Part shown: positions 45,432-54,678 of the stretch, one piece after another
Numbering within the stretch: the stretch's first letter is position 1
Layout of the letters: each line of letters begins with the position of its first letter
Assembly: GCF_003865365.1 (NCBI RefSeq)
Contig: NZ_RQVR01000001.1
Coordinates: 125,118 to 189,117 of the forward strand
Length of the DNA stretch: 64,000 nt
Source of the DNA: Flavobacterium macacae
GTDB lineage: Bacteria > Bacteroidota > Bacteroidia > Flavobacteriales > Flavobacteriaceae
Direction: 5' to 3'
Notes under the pieces: model-generated
The model's database searches: none
What the model saw: the letters and a program-made list of their open reading frames with translations, nothing else
What the model was told of the DNA's origin: nothing
Program-made: the position numbers and the translations under genes

Positions 45432-46409
45432 ATGAAAAAATTAATCAAAAAAATCAGCATCTTGGCATTAATTGCTTTGCCATTTGTTTCTTGCAGTAGC
45501 GATGATGACAGCACCACAACTCCACCAGTTAAAAATACAATTGCTACTATTGCATCAAATAATGCAGACTTAAGCATTTTAGTCCAAGCGCTTCAAAAAA
45601 CTGATTTAGTTGCCACTTTAGACGGCTCGCAAGAATTTACCGTTTTTGCTCCAACGAATGCTTCTTTTACGGCCTTCTTGCAAGCGAATGGTTTTGCAAA
45701 TCTTGATGCGGTTCCGACGAATGTTTTAAAAGAAATTTTATTAAACCATGTTGTTGCCGGAGAGCTTACAGCTTCTGCTTTAAATACGGGTTATGTTAAA
45801 ACCTTAGCAAAAGGAAGTGCTTCTCCAACAAATACATTAAGTCTTTTTGTAAATACTGGTAATGGTGTTGTTCTTAACGGAGGGACTTCAAACAACGGAG
45901 GAAGTGTGGTGACAGCTGACGTTCAGGCAAGCAATGGAGTAGTTCATGTAATCAATGGAGTTTTGGCTTTGCCTACCATTGTGAACCATGCGGTTGCAAA
46001 TCCTAATTTCTCTATTTTAGTACAGGCTTTAACAAGAGAAGACCAACCTGATTTTGCAGGAATTCTTTCAGGTACTGCAAATTCACCTTTTACCGTATTT
46101 GCTCCCACAAATGAGGCATTTGTAAATTTATTAGCAGAGTTAAACTTATCAGGTCTAGCTGACGTACCGCAAGAAGTTTTAGAAAACACCTTAAAATACC
46201 ATGTCGTTACAGGTGCCAATGTATTGTCTACAAACTTAACTGCCGGCAATGTAACTACATTCCAAGGACAAGATATTACAATTGGTTTGACTGGAGGTGC
46301 AAAAATTACCGATGCAAACAATAGAATAACAAATATCATTGCAACTGATGTGCAATCCTCAAATGGCGTGATCCACGCAATTGATCAGGTTTTATTGCCC
46401 GCATTATAA
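45432..46409 (+). CDS. Fasciclin-domain lipoprotein (two FAS1 domains)
   Basis: This 325-aa protein has lipobox PFVSC, an Asp/Thr-rich linker and two FAS1 domains. Each opens with a helix such as LSILVQALQKT and has the FTVFAPTN box, then VLKEILLNHVV (or VLENTLKYHVV) and a terminal NGVVHVINGVLALP (or NGVIHAIDQVLLPAL). FAS1 proteins are adhesive or matrix proteins on the cell surface. Confidence 0.92.
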   Translation: MKKLIKKISILALIALPFVSCSSDDDSTTTPPVKNTIATIASNNADLSILVQALQKTDLVATLDGSQEFTVFAPTNASFTAFLQANGFANLDAVPTNVLKEILLNHVVAGELTASALNTGYVKTLAKGSASPTNTLSLFVNTGNGVVLNGGTSNNGGSVVTADVQASNGVVHVINGVLALPTIVNHAVANPNFSILVQALTREDQPDFAGILSGTANSPFTVFAPTNEAFVNLLAELNLSGLADVPQEVLENTLKYHVVTGANVLSTNLTAGNVTTFQGQDITIGLTGGAKITDANNRITNIIATDVQSSNGVIHAIDQVLLPAL

Positions 46410-46436
46410 TTGTTGTTAATTAGGTTGTTAATTAGG

Positions 46437-46463
46437 AAGGCACTGACTATTCAGTGCCTTTTT
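46437..46463 (+). terminator. Terminator after the fasciclin gene
   Basis: AAGGCACTGA and TCAGTGCCTT form a 10-base perfect stem with loop CTAT and T-run. Confidence 0.87.
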
Positions 46464-46474
46464 ATGTATACAAA

Positions 46475-46505
46475 AAAAACCATCTGGGGAAATCAGATGG
46501 TTTTT
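46475..46505 (-). terminator. Terminator of ssb
   Basis: AAAAACCATCTG and CAGATGGTTTTT pair perfectly around a seven-base loop; on the minus strand it closes ssb with a run of T. Confidence 0.85.
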
Positions 46506-46542
46506 AAATAATCTAAATGGCAAATATAATTATACTACAGTT

Positions 46543-46878
46543 TTATCTACTTCCTAACAAATTGATTTCATTCACGACAACTTCCGTTATAAATCGCTTT
46601 TCTCCGTTTTTGTCGTCATAACTTCGGTGCGTCAGTTTGCCGTCAATGGCAATTTCTTTTCCCTTGCCAACATATTTTTCGATGATTTCAGCCGTTTTTC
46701 CCCAAGCCACAATTCGATGCCATTCGGTTTGTTCCACTTTTTCACCTTTTTCATTTCGATAACTTTCGTTGGTAGCGATTGTCAAATTGGCAACTTTCTT
46801 TCCTCCTTCAAACATTTTTACTTCTGGATCGTTTCCTACATTTCCAATTAATTGAACTCTGTTTTTTAATGTACTCAT
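46543..46878 (-). CDS. ssb: Single-stranded DNA-binding protein
   Basis: This 111-aa protein is an OB-fold SSB with the start STLKNRVQLIGNVGNDPEVK, conserved aromatics in QTEWHRIVAWGK, and GKLTHRSYDD. It lacks the usual acidic C-terminal tail of about 60 residues, ending at EINLLGSR, so it is a short SSB paralogue rather than the replicative form. Confidence 0.93.
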   Translation of the reverse strand: MSTLKNRVQLIGNVGNDPEVKMFEGGKKVANLTIATNESYRNEKGEKVEQTEWHRIVAWGKTAEIIEKYVGKGKEIAIDGKLTHRSYDDKNGEKRFITEVVVNEINLLGSR

Positions 46879-47017
46879 GGCGTTTAAATTTTATGTTAGT
46901 ATTACATTGTTGTTCAAAGCAATAATTGTTTCAAATCAACAGTGCAAAGATGTGGCGGTTTCAAAAAACTATTCGGTTGATATACGTTTACTTTCGGTTG
47001 TAATTGATTGTAACCGT

Positions 47018-47048
47018 TTGCAAACGGAAATTAAATTGCGTAACTTTC
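47018..47048 (+). promoter_or_regulatory. Promoter with overlapping palindrome for the GNAT-hydrolase gene
   Basis: TTG (47018-47020), a 20-base spacer, and TAACTTTC (47041-47048) resemble the Bacteroidetes promoter. A perfect 14-base palindrome CCGTTTGCAAACGG (47014-47027) overlaps the -33 element, and TGCAAACGGAAAT is repeated at 47066 over the start codon. Confidence 0.5.
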
Positions 47049-47064
47049 AGGAAAATAAAATCTT

Positions 47065-48588
47065 ATGCAAACGGAAATCAATAAAGTAGAACTCCGAAAT
47101 TTACAGATAGAAGATTACAAACAGCTAAAAAATTCGATGGTAAAAGCCTATTGCGAACTTGACGAGTCGTATTGGGAAGAATCTGAAATTGAAAATTTAT
47201 TATCCATTTTTCCAGAAGGGCAATTGGTGATTTTGGTCGATGACAAAGTTGTCGGTTCTGCACTTTCCCTTTTAGTAAATTATAAAAAAGCGAGTTCCAA
47301 TCACACCTATCAAAAAATTACCGGAAACTCGACGTTCTCCACTCATGATCCCGAAGGCGAAGTCTTATATGGAATTGATGTTTTTATAGATCCTGAATAC
47401 CGCGGATTGCGCTTGGGAAGAAGATTGTATGATGCCCGAAAAGAATTGTGCGAAACCCTAAATTTAAAATCGATCATATTTGCCGGAAGAATTCCAAAAT
47501 ATTCCGAATATGCAGAAGAGATCACGCCAAAACAATATATTGACAAAGTACGGCTGAAAGAATATTACGATCCGGTTTTATCTTTTCAGCTGAGCAATGA
47601 TTTTCACGTTTTGAAGATTATGAAAAACTATCTTGAAGGCGATGTAAGTTCTCAAGAATATGCGGTTTTACTTGAATGGAACAATATTTATTATGAAAAG
47701 AGCCCAAAATTAATCAATGCTCGAAAAAGCGTCATCCGACTGGGATTGGTACAATGGCAGATGCGTCCGTTGGCCAATTTAGAAGCTCTTTTTGAACAGT
47801 CAGAATTTTTCGTCGACGTAGTTTCGGGATATGGAAGTGATTTTGTGCTTTTTCCAGAATTATTCATTGCGCCGTTAATGGCCGATTTCAACCATTTGAA
47901 TGAAGCGGATGCGATTCGAGAAATTTCACATTTCACCGAACCGATTCGAAAAAGATTTCAAGAATTTGCCATTGCTTACAACATCAATATTATCACCGGA
48001 AGCATGCCTTACACCGAAGACGGCAACTTATATAATGTAGGTTTTTTGTGCAAGCGCGACGGAACTTCAGAAATGTACACCAAAATTCATATTACGCCTA
48101 ATGAAGTGCAATATTGGGGAATGAAAGGCGGTTCAGAAATCAAGACTTTTGATACCGACTGCGGAAAAATTGGAATTATGATTTGTTATGATGTTGAGTT
48201 TCCAGAAATGTCAAGATTGATGGCCGATGAAGGAATGGAAATTCTTTTCGTTCCGTTTTTAACCGATACGCAAAATGCATACACCCGCGTAAAGCTTTGT
48301 GCTCAGGCGCGTGCCATTGAAAACGAGTGTTATGTGGCGATTGCGGGTTGCGTCGGGAATTTGCCGAGAGTCAACAATATGGACATTCAATATGCTCAGG
48401 CGGCGGTTTTCACGCCATCTGATTTTGCGTTTCCGAGTAATGGAATCAAGGCCGAAGCGACACCAAATACCGAAATGACGCTGATTGCCGATGTCGATCT
48501 TGATATGCTGAAAAAACTGCACGAGCAAGGAAGCGTTCGAATCTTGAAAGACAGAAGACACGATTTATATAAGATTAAAAAGCTGTAA
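47065..48588 (+). CDS. GNAT N-acetyltransferase - carbon-nitrogen hydrolase fusion
   Basis: This 507-aa protein has an N-terminal GNAT domain (DVFIDPEYRGLRLGRRLYDARKEL, with the acetyl-CoA loop). A C-terminal nitrilase-like domain has Glu in LFPELFIAP, Lys in MYTKIHITPNE and Cys in GIMICYDVEFPE, a full Glu-Lys-Cys triad. Such fusions are common in Bacteroidetes; the substrate is not known. Confidence 0.92.
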   Translation: MQTEINKVELRNLQIEDYKQLKNSMVKAYCELDESYWEESEIENLLSIFPEGQLVILVDDKVVGSALSLLVNYKKASSNHTYQKITGNSTFSTHDPEGEVLYGIDVFIDPEYRGLRLGRRLYDARKELCETLNLKSIIFAGRIPKYSEYAEEITPKQYIDKVRLKEYYDPVLSFQLSNDFHVLKIMKNYLEGDVSSQEYAVLLEWNNIYYEKSPKLINARKSVIRLGLVQWQMRPLANLEALFEQSEFFVDVVSGYGSDFVLFPELFIAPLMADFNHLNEADAIREISHFTEPIRKRFQEFAIAYNINIITGSMPYTEDGNLYNVGFLCKRDGTSEMYTKIHITPNEVQYWGMKGGSEIKTFDTDCGKIGIMICYDVEFPEMSRLMADEGMEILFVPFLTDTQNAYTRVKLCAQARAIENECYVAIAGCVGNLPRVNNMDIQYAQAAVFTPSDFAFPSNGIKAEATPNTEMTLIADVDLDMLKKLHEQGSVRILKDRRHDLYKIKKL

Positions 48589-48698
48589 TTGAAAAATTTA
48601 TATATGTTTGTGTAAGAAAAGGAAGTTTAATTTTGATTTTATTTTTTAATCCTTTGAAGTTTTAACACAAAGGTTCAAAAGATATCAAATCAAAAATG

Positions 48699-48833
48699 AC
48701 CTTTCTCAAATAGCCCTGATGGTTGCAAACATCCTTTTGTTCTGGGGTTCAGAATAAAAGATAGTGCATACAGCAGGAAAATGGAAAACAAGAACAAAAC
48801 GACGATTTGCTTCGCCAATTTGCTATGCTCGTG
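48699..48833 (+). repeat. Dispersed hairpin repeat, copy 4
   Basis: It contains TAGCCCTGATGG, a stem (ATCCTTTTGTTCTG, loop GGGTT, CAGAATAAAAGAT), then CAGCAGGAAAATGG and the tail ACGATTTGCTTC. It lies between the GNAT-hydrolase stop and the Zn-motif gene. Confidence 0.82.
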
Positions 48834-48855
48834 CCACTCCAAAAAAATAAAAATT

Positions 48856-49206
48856 ATGCCAAAATCGTGTTTGGAATGTGAGGAAAAAATAATGGGCCGC
48901 GAGGACAAAAAGTTCTGTAGCGATGGCTGTAGAAACGCATATAATAACAAAATAAACAAAGATTCAAATAATTTAATGCGCAACATTAACAACAAGCTGC
49001 GCAAAAATTACAGAATTTTATCAGAAATAAATGTGGAAGGAAAAACAAAAACTTCTCGGTCAAAATTATTGAGCAAAGGTTTTGATTTTGAGTTTTTTAC
49101 AAGCATCTTGCACACCAAAACAGGAAATACCTACTATTTTTTGTACGATCAAGGTTATATGGCCTTGGAAAACGAATATTATGTTTTAGTTAGAAAAGAT
49201 ATTTAA
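48856..49206 (+). CDS. Small zinc-binding-motif protein
   Basis: The ATG at 48856 is preferred to one at 48781, which lies in repeat copy 4. The 116-aa protein has CLECEEKIMGREDKKFCSDGC, two CxxC-like pairs forming a zinc ribbon close to the N-terminus. A basic Asn-rich middle and a beta-rich C-terminal part follow. It is probably a nucleic-acid-binding or regulatory protein. Family not recognised. Confidence 0.75.
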   Translation: MPKSCLECEEKIMGREDKKFCSDGCRNAYNNKINKDSNNLMRNINNKLRKNYRILSEINVEGKTKTSRSKLLSKGFDFEFFTSILHTKTGNTYYFLYDQGYMALENEYYVLVRKDI

Positions 49207-49231
49207 TACCACGAAATAATCGAAACGACTA

Positions 49232-51613
49232 ATGAAAAAAAGTTATAATTTTTTAATTTCTGCCTTGCTGAGCGCAGCCATTATTTATGGCGTTTTCTTT
49301 TTGATGATGCCCCAAAACGTCAATGAAGAAAACACCCCTTTAACAGAATTTTCGACCAAAAGGGCACTTACGCAAGTGGCAGAAATATCAAAAGAACCTC
49401 ATTATGTGGGTTCTGACAATCATAAAAAGGTGGGTTCTTATCTTGAAAAAGAACTGCAAGAAATGGGCCTGGAAACTTCTACCCAGGAAGGTTTTTCACT
49501 TACCGAATGGGGAAACCTTTCGAAATCAAAAAATATTTTAGCCCGAATTAAAGGTTCAAATTCTTCAAAAGCCGTTATGCTGTTATCTCATTATGACAGC
49601 GCGCCACACTCCGCATCGCCTGGCGCGAGCGACGATGCCAGCGGAATTGCAACAATTTTAGAAAGCGTACGTGCTTTTTTAGCCAATAAATCGGCGAACA
49701 AAAACGATATCATCATCTTATTTACCGATGGCGAAGAACTGGGCTTAAATGGCGCCGCCCTTTTTGTAACCGAGCATCCATGGGCAAAAGACGTAGGTGT
49801 GGTTTTAAACCTCGAAGCGCGCGGCACGGCAGGACCATCGTATATGCTGATGGAAACCAACCAAGGAAATGCGAAAATGGTTCAGGAATTCACGAACGCC
49901 AATCCTGGTTTTCCGGTTTCAAATTCTTTGATGTATAGCATTTACAAAATGCTTCCGAATGATACCGATCTGACCGTTTTTAGAGAAGAAGGAAAAATTC
50001 AGGGCTTCAATTTTGCTTTTATTGACGATCATTTCAACTATCATACGCAACAAGATGATTTGGCGCATCTGAGCCAAAAAACGTTAAAACACCAAGGAAC
50101 TTACATCATGCCGCTGTTGCACTATTTTGCCAATGCAAATTTGGCATCGCTTGATTCTGGTGAAGATTATGTCTATTTCAACACGCCTTTTGCTTTTATC
50201 AGCTATCCGTTTTCTTGGAATTTGTGGCTCGTTCTAGTGGCCGGAATTCTTTTTATTTTCTTCGTGTTTATCGGAATCGGTAAGAGAACGCTTTCGATCC
50301 CAGAAATCGGCCGTGGCTTTATACCTCTTTTTGGATCTCTTTTAATTTCTGGCGCTGTCGCTTTTTTAGGATGGAAAACGCTCAAGGTCTTTTATCCGCA
50401 ATACCAAGATATTTTACACGGATTCACCTATAACGGACATTCGTATATTGCCTTTTTTACATTTGTCACCTTGGCGGTTTGCTTTGCTTTCTACCAGAAA
50501 TTTTATTTTGAAAATAAGTCCATGAATTATGCAGTCGCACCCATTTTTCTTTGGATTTTAATCAATATCGGCTTGGCAATTTACCTTCCTGGTGCCGGCT
50601 TTTTTATCATTCCGGTTTTCTGCAGCATTCTGATGTTGGCTTATTTTGTGATTACGCAAAAGACCAATTGGCTCCTGAATTTGATTTTAGCGATTCCGGC
50701 TTTTATCATTTTGGTTCCTTTTATTGTGATGTTTCCCATTGGTTTGGGTTTAAAAATGCTGGCCGGAAGCGCTGTTCTGGCTGCTTTGGTTTTTGCATTG
50801 CTGCTTCCTGTTTTTGGTTATTATCCTAAGAAGGGAAATTGGGCAATGGCAATGCTTTTGATTGCGGCAGGCTTTTTCATCAAAGCGCATTTAGGCGCTC
50901 ATTATGAAGAAGGAAAAGCCAAGCCAAACAGCTTGGTGTATATCTTTGACAACGATACCCACAAAGGATTGTGGGTGACGTATGACGAAAATTTAGATGC
51001 CTGGACCAAGAATTTCTTAGGCGAAAATCCGGGTGATGCCAAATCACTTGAGCCTTATAATTTATTCAGCAAATACAATTCAAAATTTACATATTCTGCT
51101 CCTGCTCCCGTTAAAGATTTAGAAGGCCCATCGATTCGATTTTTGCGTGATTCTGTTATTGGAAACCAACGGTATTTGACAATAAAAATCAGTCCGAACC
51201 GAAAAGTGAATCGTTATGATATTTTTGCCCACGAAAACTTGACCTTTCATAATTTGAGAACGAATGGCGTAAAACATATCAACCAAAAAGGATCTGCCTT
51301 CAAGCGAAATGGCCGAAAAATATTGAGTTATTATGTGACGGACAACGAACCTTTAGAACTTCGATTCAGTGTAGATGCTAAAGCTGTTTTAGATATGGAA
51401 TTGATGGAAGCTTCTTTTGACCTGATTTCCAATACGATGTTCAGCGTGCCAAAAAGAGAAAACTGGATGATGCCGACACCTTTTGTTTTAAACGATGCCG
51501 TTGTGGTAAGACAGAAAATAAAGCCAAGTTTTAAAGAAGAAATTATTCCGGTTCAACTTTCAGACAGCCTGAAGCAAGCACCATTAAATCAAAAAATAAA
51601 TGTCCAAAATTAG
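49232..51613 (+). CDS. M28-family metallopeptidase with membrane tail
   Basis: This 793-aa protein has an N-terminal helix and an M28 aminopeptidase domain: His-Asp in LLSHYDSAPHS, DDASG, EE in FTDGEELGLNG and later His in DDHFNYHTQQDD, the zinc ligands. From about 330 to 570 there are several membrane helices, then a C-terminal extracytoplasmic domain. The architecture recalls ER-type M28 peptidases. It overlaps the next gene by 14 bases. Confidence 0.9.
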   Translation: MKKSYNFLISALLSAAIIYGVFFLMMPQNVNEENTPLTEFSTKRALTQVAEISKEPHYVGSDNHKKVGSYLEKELQEMGLETSTQEGFSLTEWGNLSKSKNILARIKGSNSSKAVMLLSHYDSAPHSASPGASDDASGIATILESVRAFLANKSANKNDIIILFTDGEELGLNGAALFVTEHPWAKDVGVVLNLEARGTAGPSYMLMETNQGNAKMVQEFTNANPGFPVSNSLMYSIYKMLPNDTDLTVFREEGKIQGFNFAFIDDHFNYHTQQDDLAHLSQKTLKHQGTYIMPLLHYFANANLASLDSGEDYVYFNTPFAFISYPFSWNLWLVLVAGILFIFFVFIGIGKRTLSIPEIGRGFIPLFGSLLISGAVAFLGWKTLKVFYPQYQDILHGFTYNGHSYIAFFTFVTLAVCFAFYQKFYFENKSMNYAVAPIFLWILINIGLAIYLPGAGFFIIPVFCSILMLAYFVITQKTNWLLNLILAIPAFIILVPFIVMFPIGLGLKMLAGSAVLAALVFALLLPVFGYYPKKGNWAMAMLLIAAGFFIKAHLGAHYEEGKAKPNSLVYIFDNDTHKGLWVTYDENLDAWTKNFLGENPGDAKSLEPYNLFSKYNSKFTYSAPAPVKDLEGPSIRFLRDSVIGNQRYLTIKISPNRKVNRYDIFAHENLTFHNLRTNGVKHINQKGSAFKRNGRKILSYYVTDNEPLELRFSVDAKAVLDMELMEASFDLISNTMFSVPKRENWMMPTPFVLNDAVVVRQKIKPSFKEEIIPVQLSDSLKQAPLNQKINVQN

Positions 51614-52397
51614 CATTCTCGGCTGTGGCTGGCTAGGCTTGCCGTTGGCAAAATCTTTGTCAGCAAAAAACCACGAATTAAAAACCTCAACGACTTCTCC
51701 AGAGAAAATTGAAATGCTGGAGGATTTGGGACTGCATCCTTATTTGATTACAATTTCTGATAGAATTGAAGGCGCTATTTCTGGTTTTTTACATGATGCC
51801 GAAATTCTGATTGTGGATATTCCGCCGAAATTAAGAAATGGCAAAAACGAGAATTTTGCCGCAAAAATCAAAAATTTGATTCCAGAAATTGAAAAATCTT
51901 CAGTTTCAAAAGTTTTGTTTGTGAGCGCGACTTCGGTATATGATGACGATGAAAGTTTTAGAAATATTACGGAAGAAACCCCAGAAAATCCAGAAACGGA
52001 AAGCGGAAAACAGATGTTGGAAGCAGAAAAATTATTATTCAAAAACACTAATTTTCAAACCACCAGTATTCGTTTTGGAGGCCTATACGGAGAAGACAGG
52101 CATCCGGTCCATTACTTATCAGGGAAAAGTGGCATTGCAAATCCCGAAGCGCCTATTAACTTAATTGGCTTAAAAGATTGCATCGGAAGCATTGAAAAAA
52201 TCATAGAAAAAGAAGCTTGGAACGAAGTTTTTAATGTCGTAAATCCAGAGCATCCAAGCCGAAAAGACTATTATAACGGAAAAGCAAAATTATTAGGATT
52301 GCCGTTGGTCGGGTTTGATGAAGAGAAAATTGCTGTTGGAAAAATTATTGACAGCTGTAAATTGGAGCGTTTGGGATATGAGTTTGGAAAACTTTAA
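51600..52397 (+). CDS. YeeZ-like NAD(P)-binding SDR protein
   Basis: This 265-aa protein starts SKISILGCGWLGLPLAKSL, a Rossmann motif. The rest follows an extended SDR pattern: FVSATSVYDDD, and the late RFGGLYGEDRHPVHYLSGK block as in YeeZ. The canonical YxxxK is not clear. It overlaps the M28 gene by 14 bases. Confidence 0.83.
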   Translation: MSKISILGCGWLGLPLAKSLSAKNHELKTSTTSPEKIEMLEDLGLHPYLITISDRIEGAISGFLHDAEILIVDIPPKLRNGKNENFAAKIKNLIPEIEKSSVSKVLFVSATSVYDDDESFRNITEETPENPETESGKQMLEAEKLLFKNTNFQTTSIRFGGLYGEDRHPVHYLSGKSGIANPEAPINLIGLKDCIGSIEKIIEKEAWNEVFNVVNPEHPSRKDYYNGKAKLLGLPLVGFDEEKIAVGKIIDSCKLERLGYEFGKL

Positions 52398-52452
52398 TAT
52401 TTTTTTTTTCGACTCCTTCATTAGAACGATATAATTGTGAAAATTTAAAAAT

Positions 52453-52484
52453 AAAAAATCCCAAGCTCTCACTTGGGATTTTTT
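52453..52484. terminator. Bidirectional terminator
   Basis: AAAAAATCCCAAG and CTTGGGATTTTTT form a 13-base perfect stem around CTCTCA, between converging genes. Confidence 0.87.
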
Positions 52485-52502
52485 ATTATCTATTCAATTC
52501 TC

Positions 52503-54560
52503 TTACCAGATTTTAACTCTTTTTTCAGGATCGATAAACATTTTGTCACCTTTTTTGATATTAAATGCTTCGTAAAAAGCATCCACATTTTGAAGTGGCA
52601 CGTAAGCTCTGTACATTCCTGGTGAATGCGGATCTGTTTTCACTTGGTTTTTGATTGCTTCGTCTCTGGCTTTAGTTCTCCAGATGGTTGCCCAAGAAAT
52701 AAAGAAACGTTGTTCTGGTGTGTAACCATCGATCAAGCCTGGGTTTCCGTTTTCTTTTAGATACAATTGCAAACCGTCATAGGCCGCGTTTACACCACCT
52801 AAATCTCCGATGTTTTCTCCTAATGTAAATTTACCATCTACAAAAGTTCCTGGCAATGGTTGCAAAGTGCTGTATTGGTCCGCCAAAGCACCACCTAAAT
52901 CAGTAAATTGTGCCAAATCTTCTGCTGACCACCAGTCAACCAAGTTTCCGTCAGCGTTATATCTTGAACCTGAATCGTCAAAACCGTGAGAGATTTCGTG
53001 ACCGATTACAGCACCGATGCCGCCATAATTTACGGCTTCGTCAGCTCTGTAATCATAAAACGGAGGTTGTAAAATTGCCGCTGGAAACACAATTTCATTA
53101 TAAGAAGGGTTAAAATAAGCGTTCACCGTTTGCGGCGACATAAACCATTCGTCTTTGTTAACTGGTTTGTTCAATTTTGTCACATCTTCTTCATAACGCC
53201 ATTTTGAAAGGTTTTTTGTGTTTTCAAAATAAGTTCCTCCTTTTTCAGGACTTACAATCGTCAATGCTGAATAATCTTTCCACTTATCTGGATATCCAAT
53301 TTTTACTCTTGATTTACGCAACTTTTCAATAGCACTTGCTTTTGTGGCTTTTGTCATCCAAGGCAACTTATTGATTCTGTTCTCAAAAGCTAAAAATACA
53401 TTTTTGATCATGCCTTCTGCTTTTACTTTTGCTTCTGGCGGGAATTTTTTAGCTACGTATAACTTTCCTAAAGCTTCCCCAACTGATCCATTTACAGTTT
53501 GCAGTGCTCTTTCGTCACGTGGTCTTTGTTTGATAGCACCTGTTAATGTTTTTCCGTAGAAATCAAAATTTGCATTCTCTACCTCTGTTGACAGTAATGA
53601 ATTTGATTGATTTAACAACGTCCATTTCATATACGCTTTCCAATCAGCCACTTTGTTTTCTTTGAAAATTTGTTCCAAAGCCGTCATGTATTTTGGCTGC
53701 GTAACAATTAAAGTATCCAGTTTTGGAAGACCAACACCTGTTAAATACGAATCCCAATTAAATGATGGAACTAATTTCTGCAAGTCAGCAACCGTCATCG
53801 GATTGTATGATTTCCTTCTGTCTCTTCTTTCCACCCTGTCCAATCTTGGTTGTGCCATTACTGTTTCAATCGCTACCACTCTTGCCGCATCTTTTTTTGC
53901 ATCAGCTGGTTTTTCTCCAAGATATTGCAACATTTTTGCCACGTGCAATTCATATTTTGCTTTCTTTTCTTTTGAATCCGCATCATCAGAAACATAATAA
54001 TCACGATCTGGAAGTCCTAATCTTCCTGGTCCAACTGAAACTACATTTCTATTACTGTTCTTGCTATCAGAACCAATATTTGTTCCGAAGAAACCAATAC
54101 CGCCATAAGGCTCCATTTCTGTCATCAACGCTTGCATGTCTTTTACATTTTTCACAGCATTGATTTTAGCCAAATAAGGTTTTAGTGGTGTGATACCTTG
54201 TTTGTTTCTGGTCACAGTATCCAAGATCGTTTTGTACAAGTTGACTGCTTTTGCCTGATCTGATTTTGGATCTAATTTTTTGTCTGCTTCCGCTTCTTTT
54301 AAAATTGCCAAAGCATCTACATCTGTATTTTGACGCAATTCATCAAAACTTCCCCAACGCGTTCTATCACTTGGAATTTCTGTTTGTTTTACCCAAGTTC
54401 CGTTTACAAATTGAAAAAAATCATCATTTGGCCTTACACTTTTGTCCATGTATTGCAATTCAATACCATGATTTTTGGATTTCTCCTGAGCATCAGCTCC
54501 AATCGACGCTAAAACAAGCGCTGCGATTGAAAGCATACTTTTATTTAATACTACTTTCAT
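52503..54560 (-). CDS. M13-family (neprilysin-like) metallopeptidase
   Basis: The start at 54560 (KVVLNKSMLSIAALVLASIGADAQ) is a signal peptide; a longer reading starts inside the -7 box and is rejected. The 685-aa protein has HEISH in GAVIGHEISHGFDD and the NAYFNPSYNEIVFPAAILQ block. GENIGDLGG carries the third zinc ligand. It is exported, probably a periplasmic or surface peptidase. Confidence 0.95.
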   Translation of the reverse strand: MKVVLNKSMLSIAALVLASIGADAQEKSKNHGIELQYMDKSVRPNDDFFQFVNGTWVKQTEIPSDRTRWGSFDELRQNTDVDALAILKEAEADKKLDPKSDQAKAVNLYKTILDTVTRNKQGITPLKPYLAKINAVKNVKDMQALMTEMEPYGGIGFFGTNIGSDSKNSNRNVVSVGPGRLGLPDRDYYVSDDADSKEKKAKYELHVAKMLQYLGEKPADAKKDAARVVAIETVMAQPRLDRVERRDRRKSYNPMTVADLQKLVPSFNWDSYLTGVGLPKLDTLIVTQPKYMTALEQIFKENKVADWKAYMKWTLLNQSNSLLSTEVENANFDFYGKTLTGAIKQRPRDERALQTVNGSVGEALGKLYVAKKFPPEAKVKAEGMIKNVFLAFENRINKLPWMTKATKASAIEKLRKSRVKIGYPDKWKDYSALTIVSPEKGGTYFENTKNLSKWRYEEDVTKLNKPVNKDEWFMSPQTVNAYFNPSYNEIVFPAAILQPPFYDYRADEAVNYGGIGAVIGHEISHGFDDSGSRYNADGNLVDWWSAEDLAQFTDLGGALADQYSTLQPLPGTFVDGKFTLGENIGDLGGVNAAYDGLQLYLKENGNPGLIDGYTPEQRFFISWATIWRTKARDEAIKNQVKTDPHSPGMYRAYVPLQNVDAFYEAFNIKKGDKMFIDPEKRVKIW

Positions 54561-54580
54561 GTTGAAATTTTGTTTAGTCA

Positions 54581-54614
54581 CAAATTTAAAAAGTTAATAA
54601 TGGTATGGAATCAA
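54581..54614 (-). promoter_or_regulatory. Promoter of the M13 peptidase gene
   Basis: On the minus strand TTG (54614-54612), a 23-base spacer and TAAATTTG (54588-54581), a perfect -7 box, lead to a leader of about 15 bases before the ATG at 54560. Confidence 0.6.
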
Positions 54615-54653
54615 ATTACTGTTAAAAAACAACCTGAATGAATGTTTAGTTCG

Positions 54654-54661
54654 TAGTTTTG
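54654..54661 (+). promoter_or_regulatory. -7 box of the SCO gene
   Basis: TAGTTTTG matches TAnnTTTG and ends 17 bases before the ATG at 54679, so the GTG at 54661 cannot be the start. Confidence 0.5.
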
Positions 54662-54678
54662 TGGAAAACCCCTTTCAG

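Noticed and set aside
13741..48833. CRISPR array formed by the repeated CCCCGAT element
   Set aside because: Copies are thousands of bases apart, differ in sequence and have no spacers or cas genes nearby.
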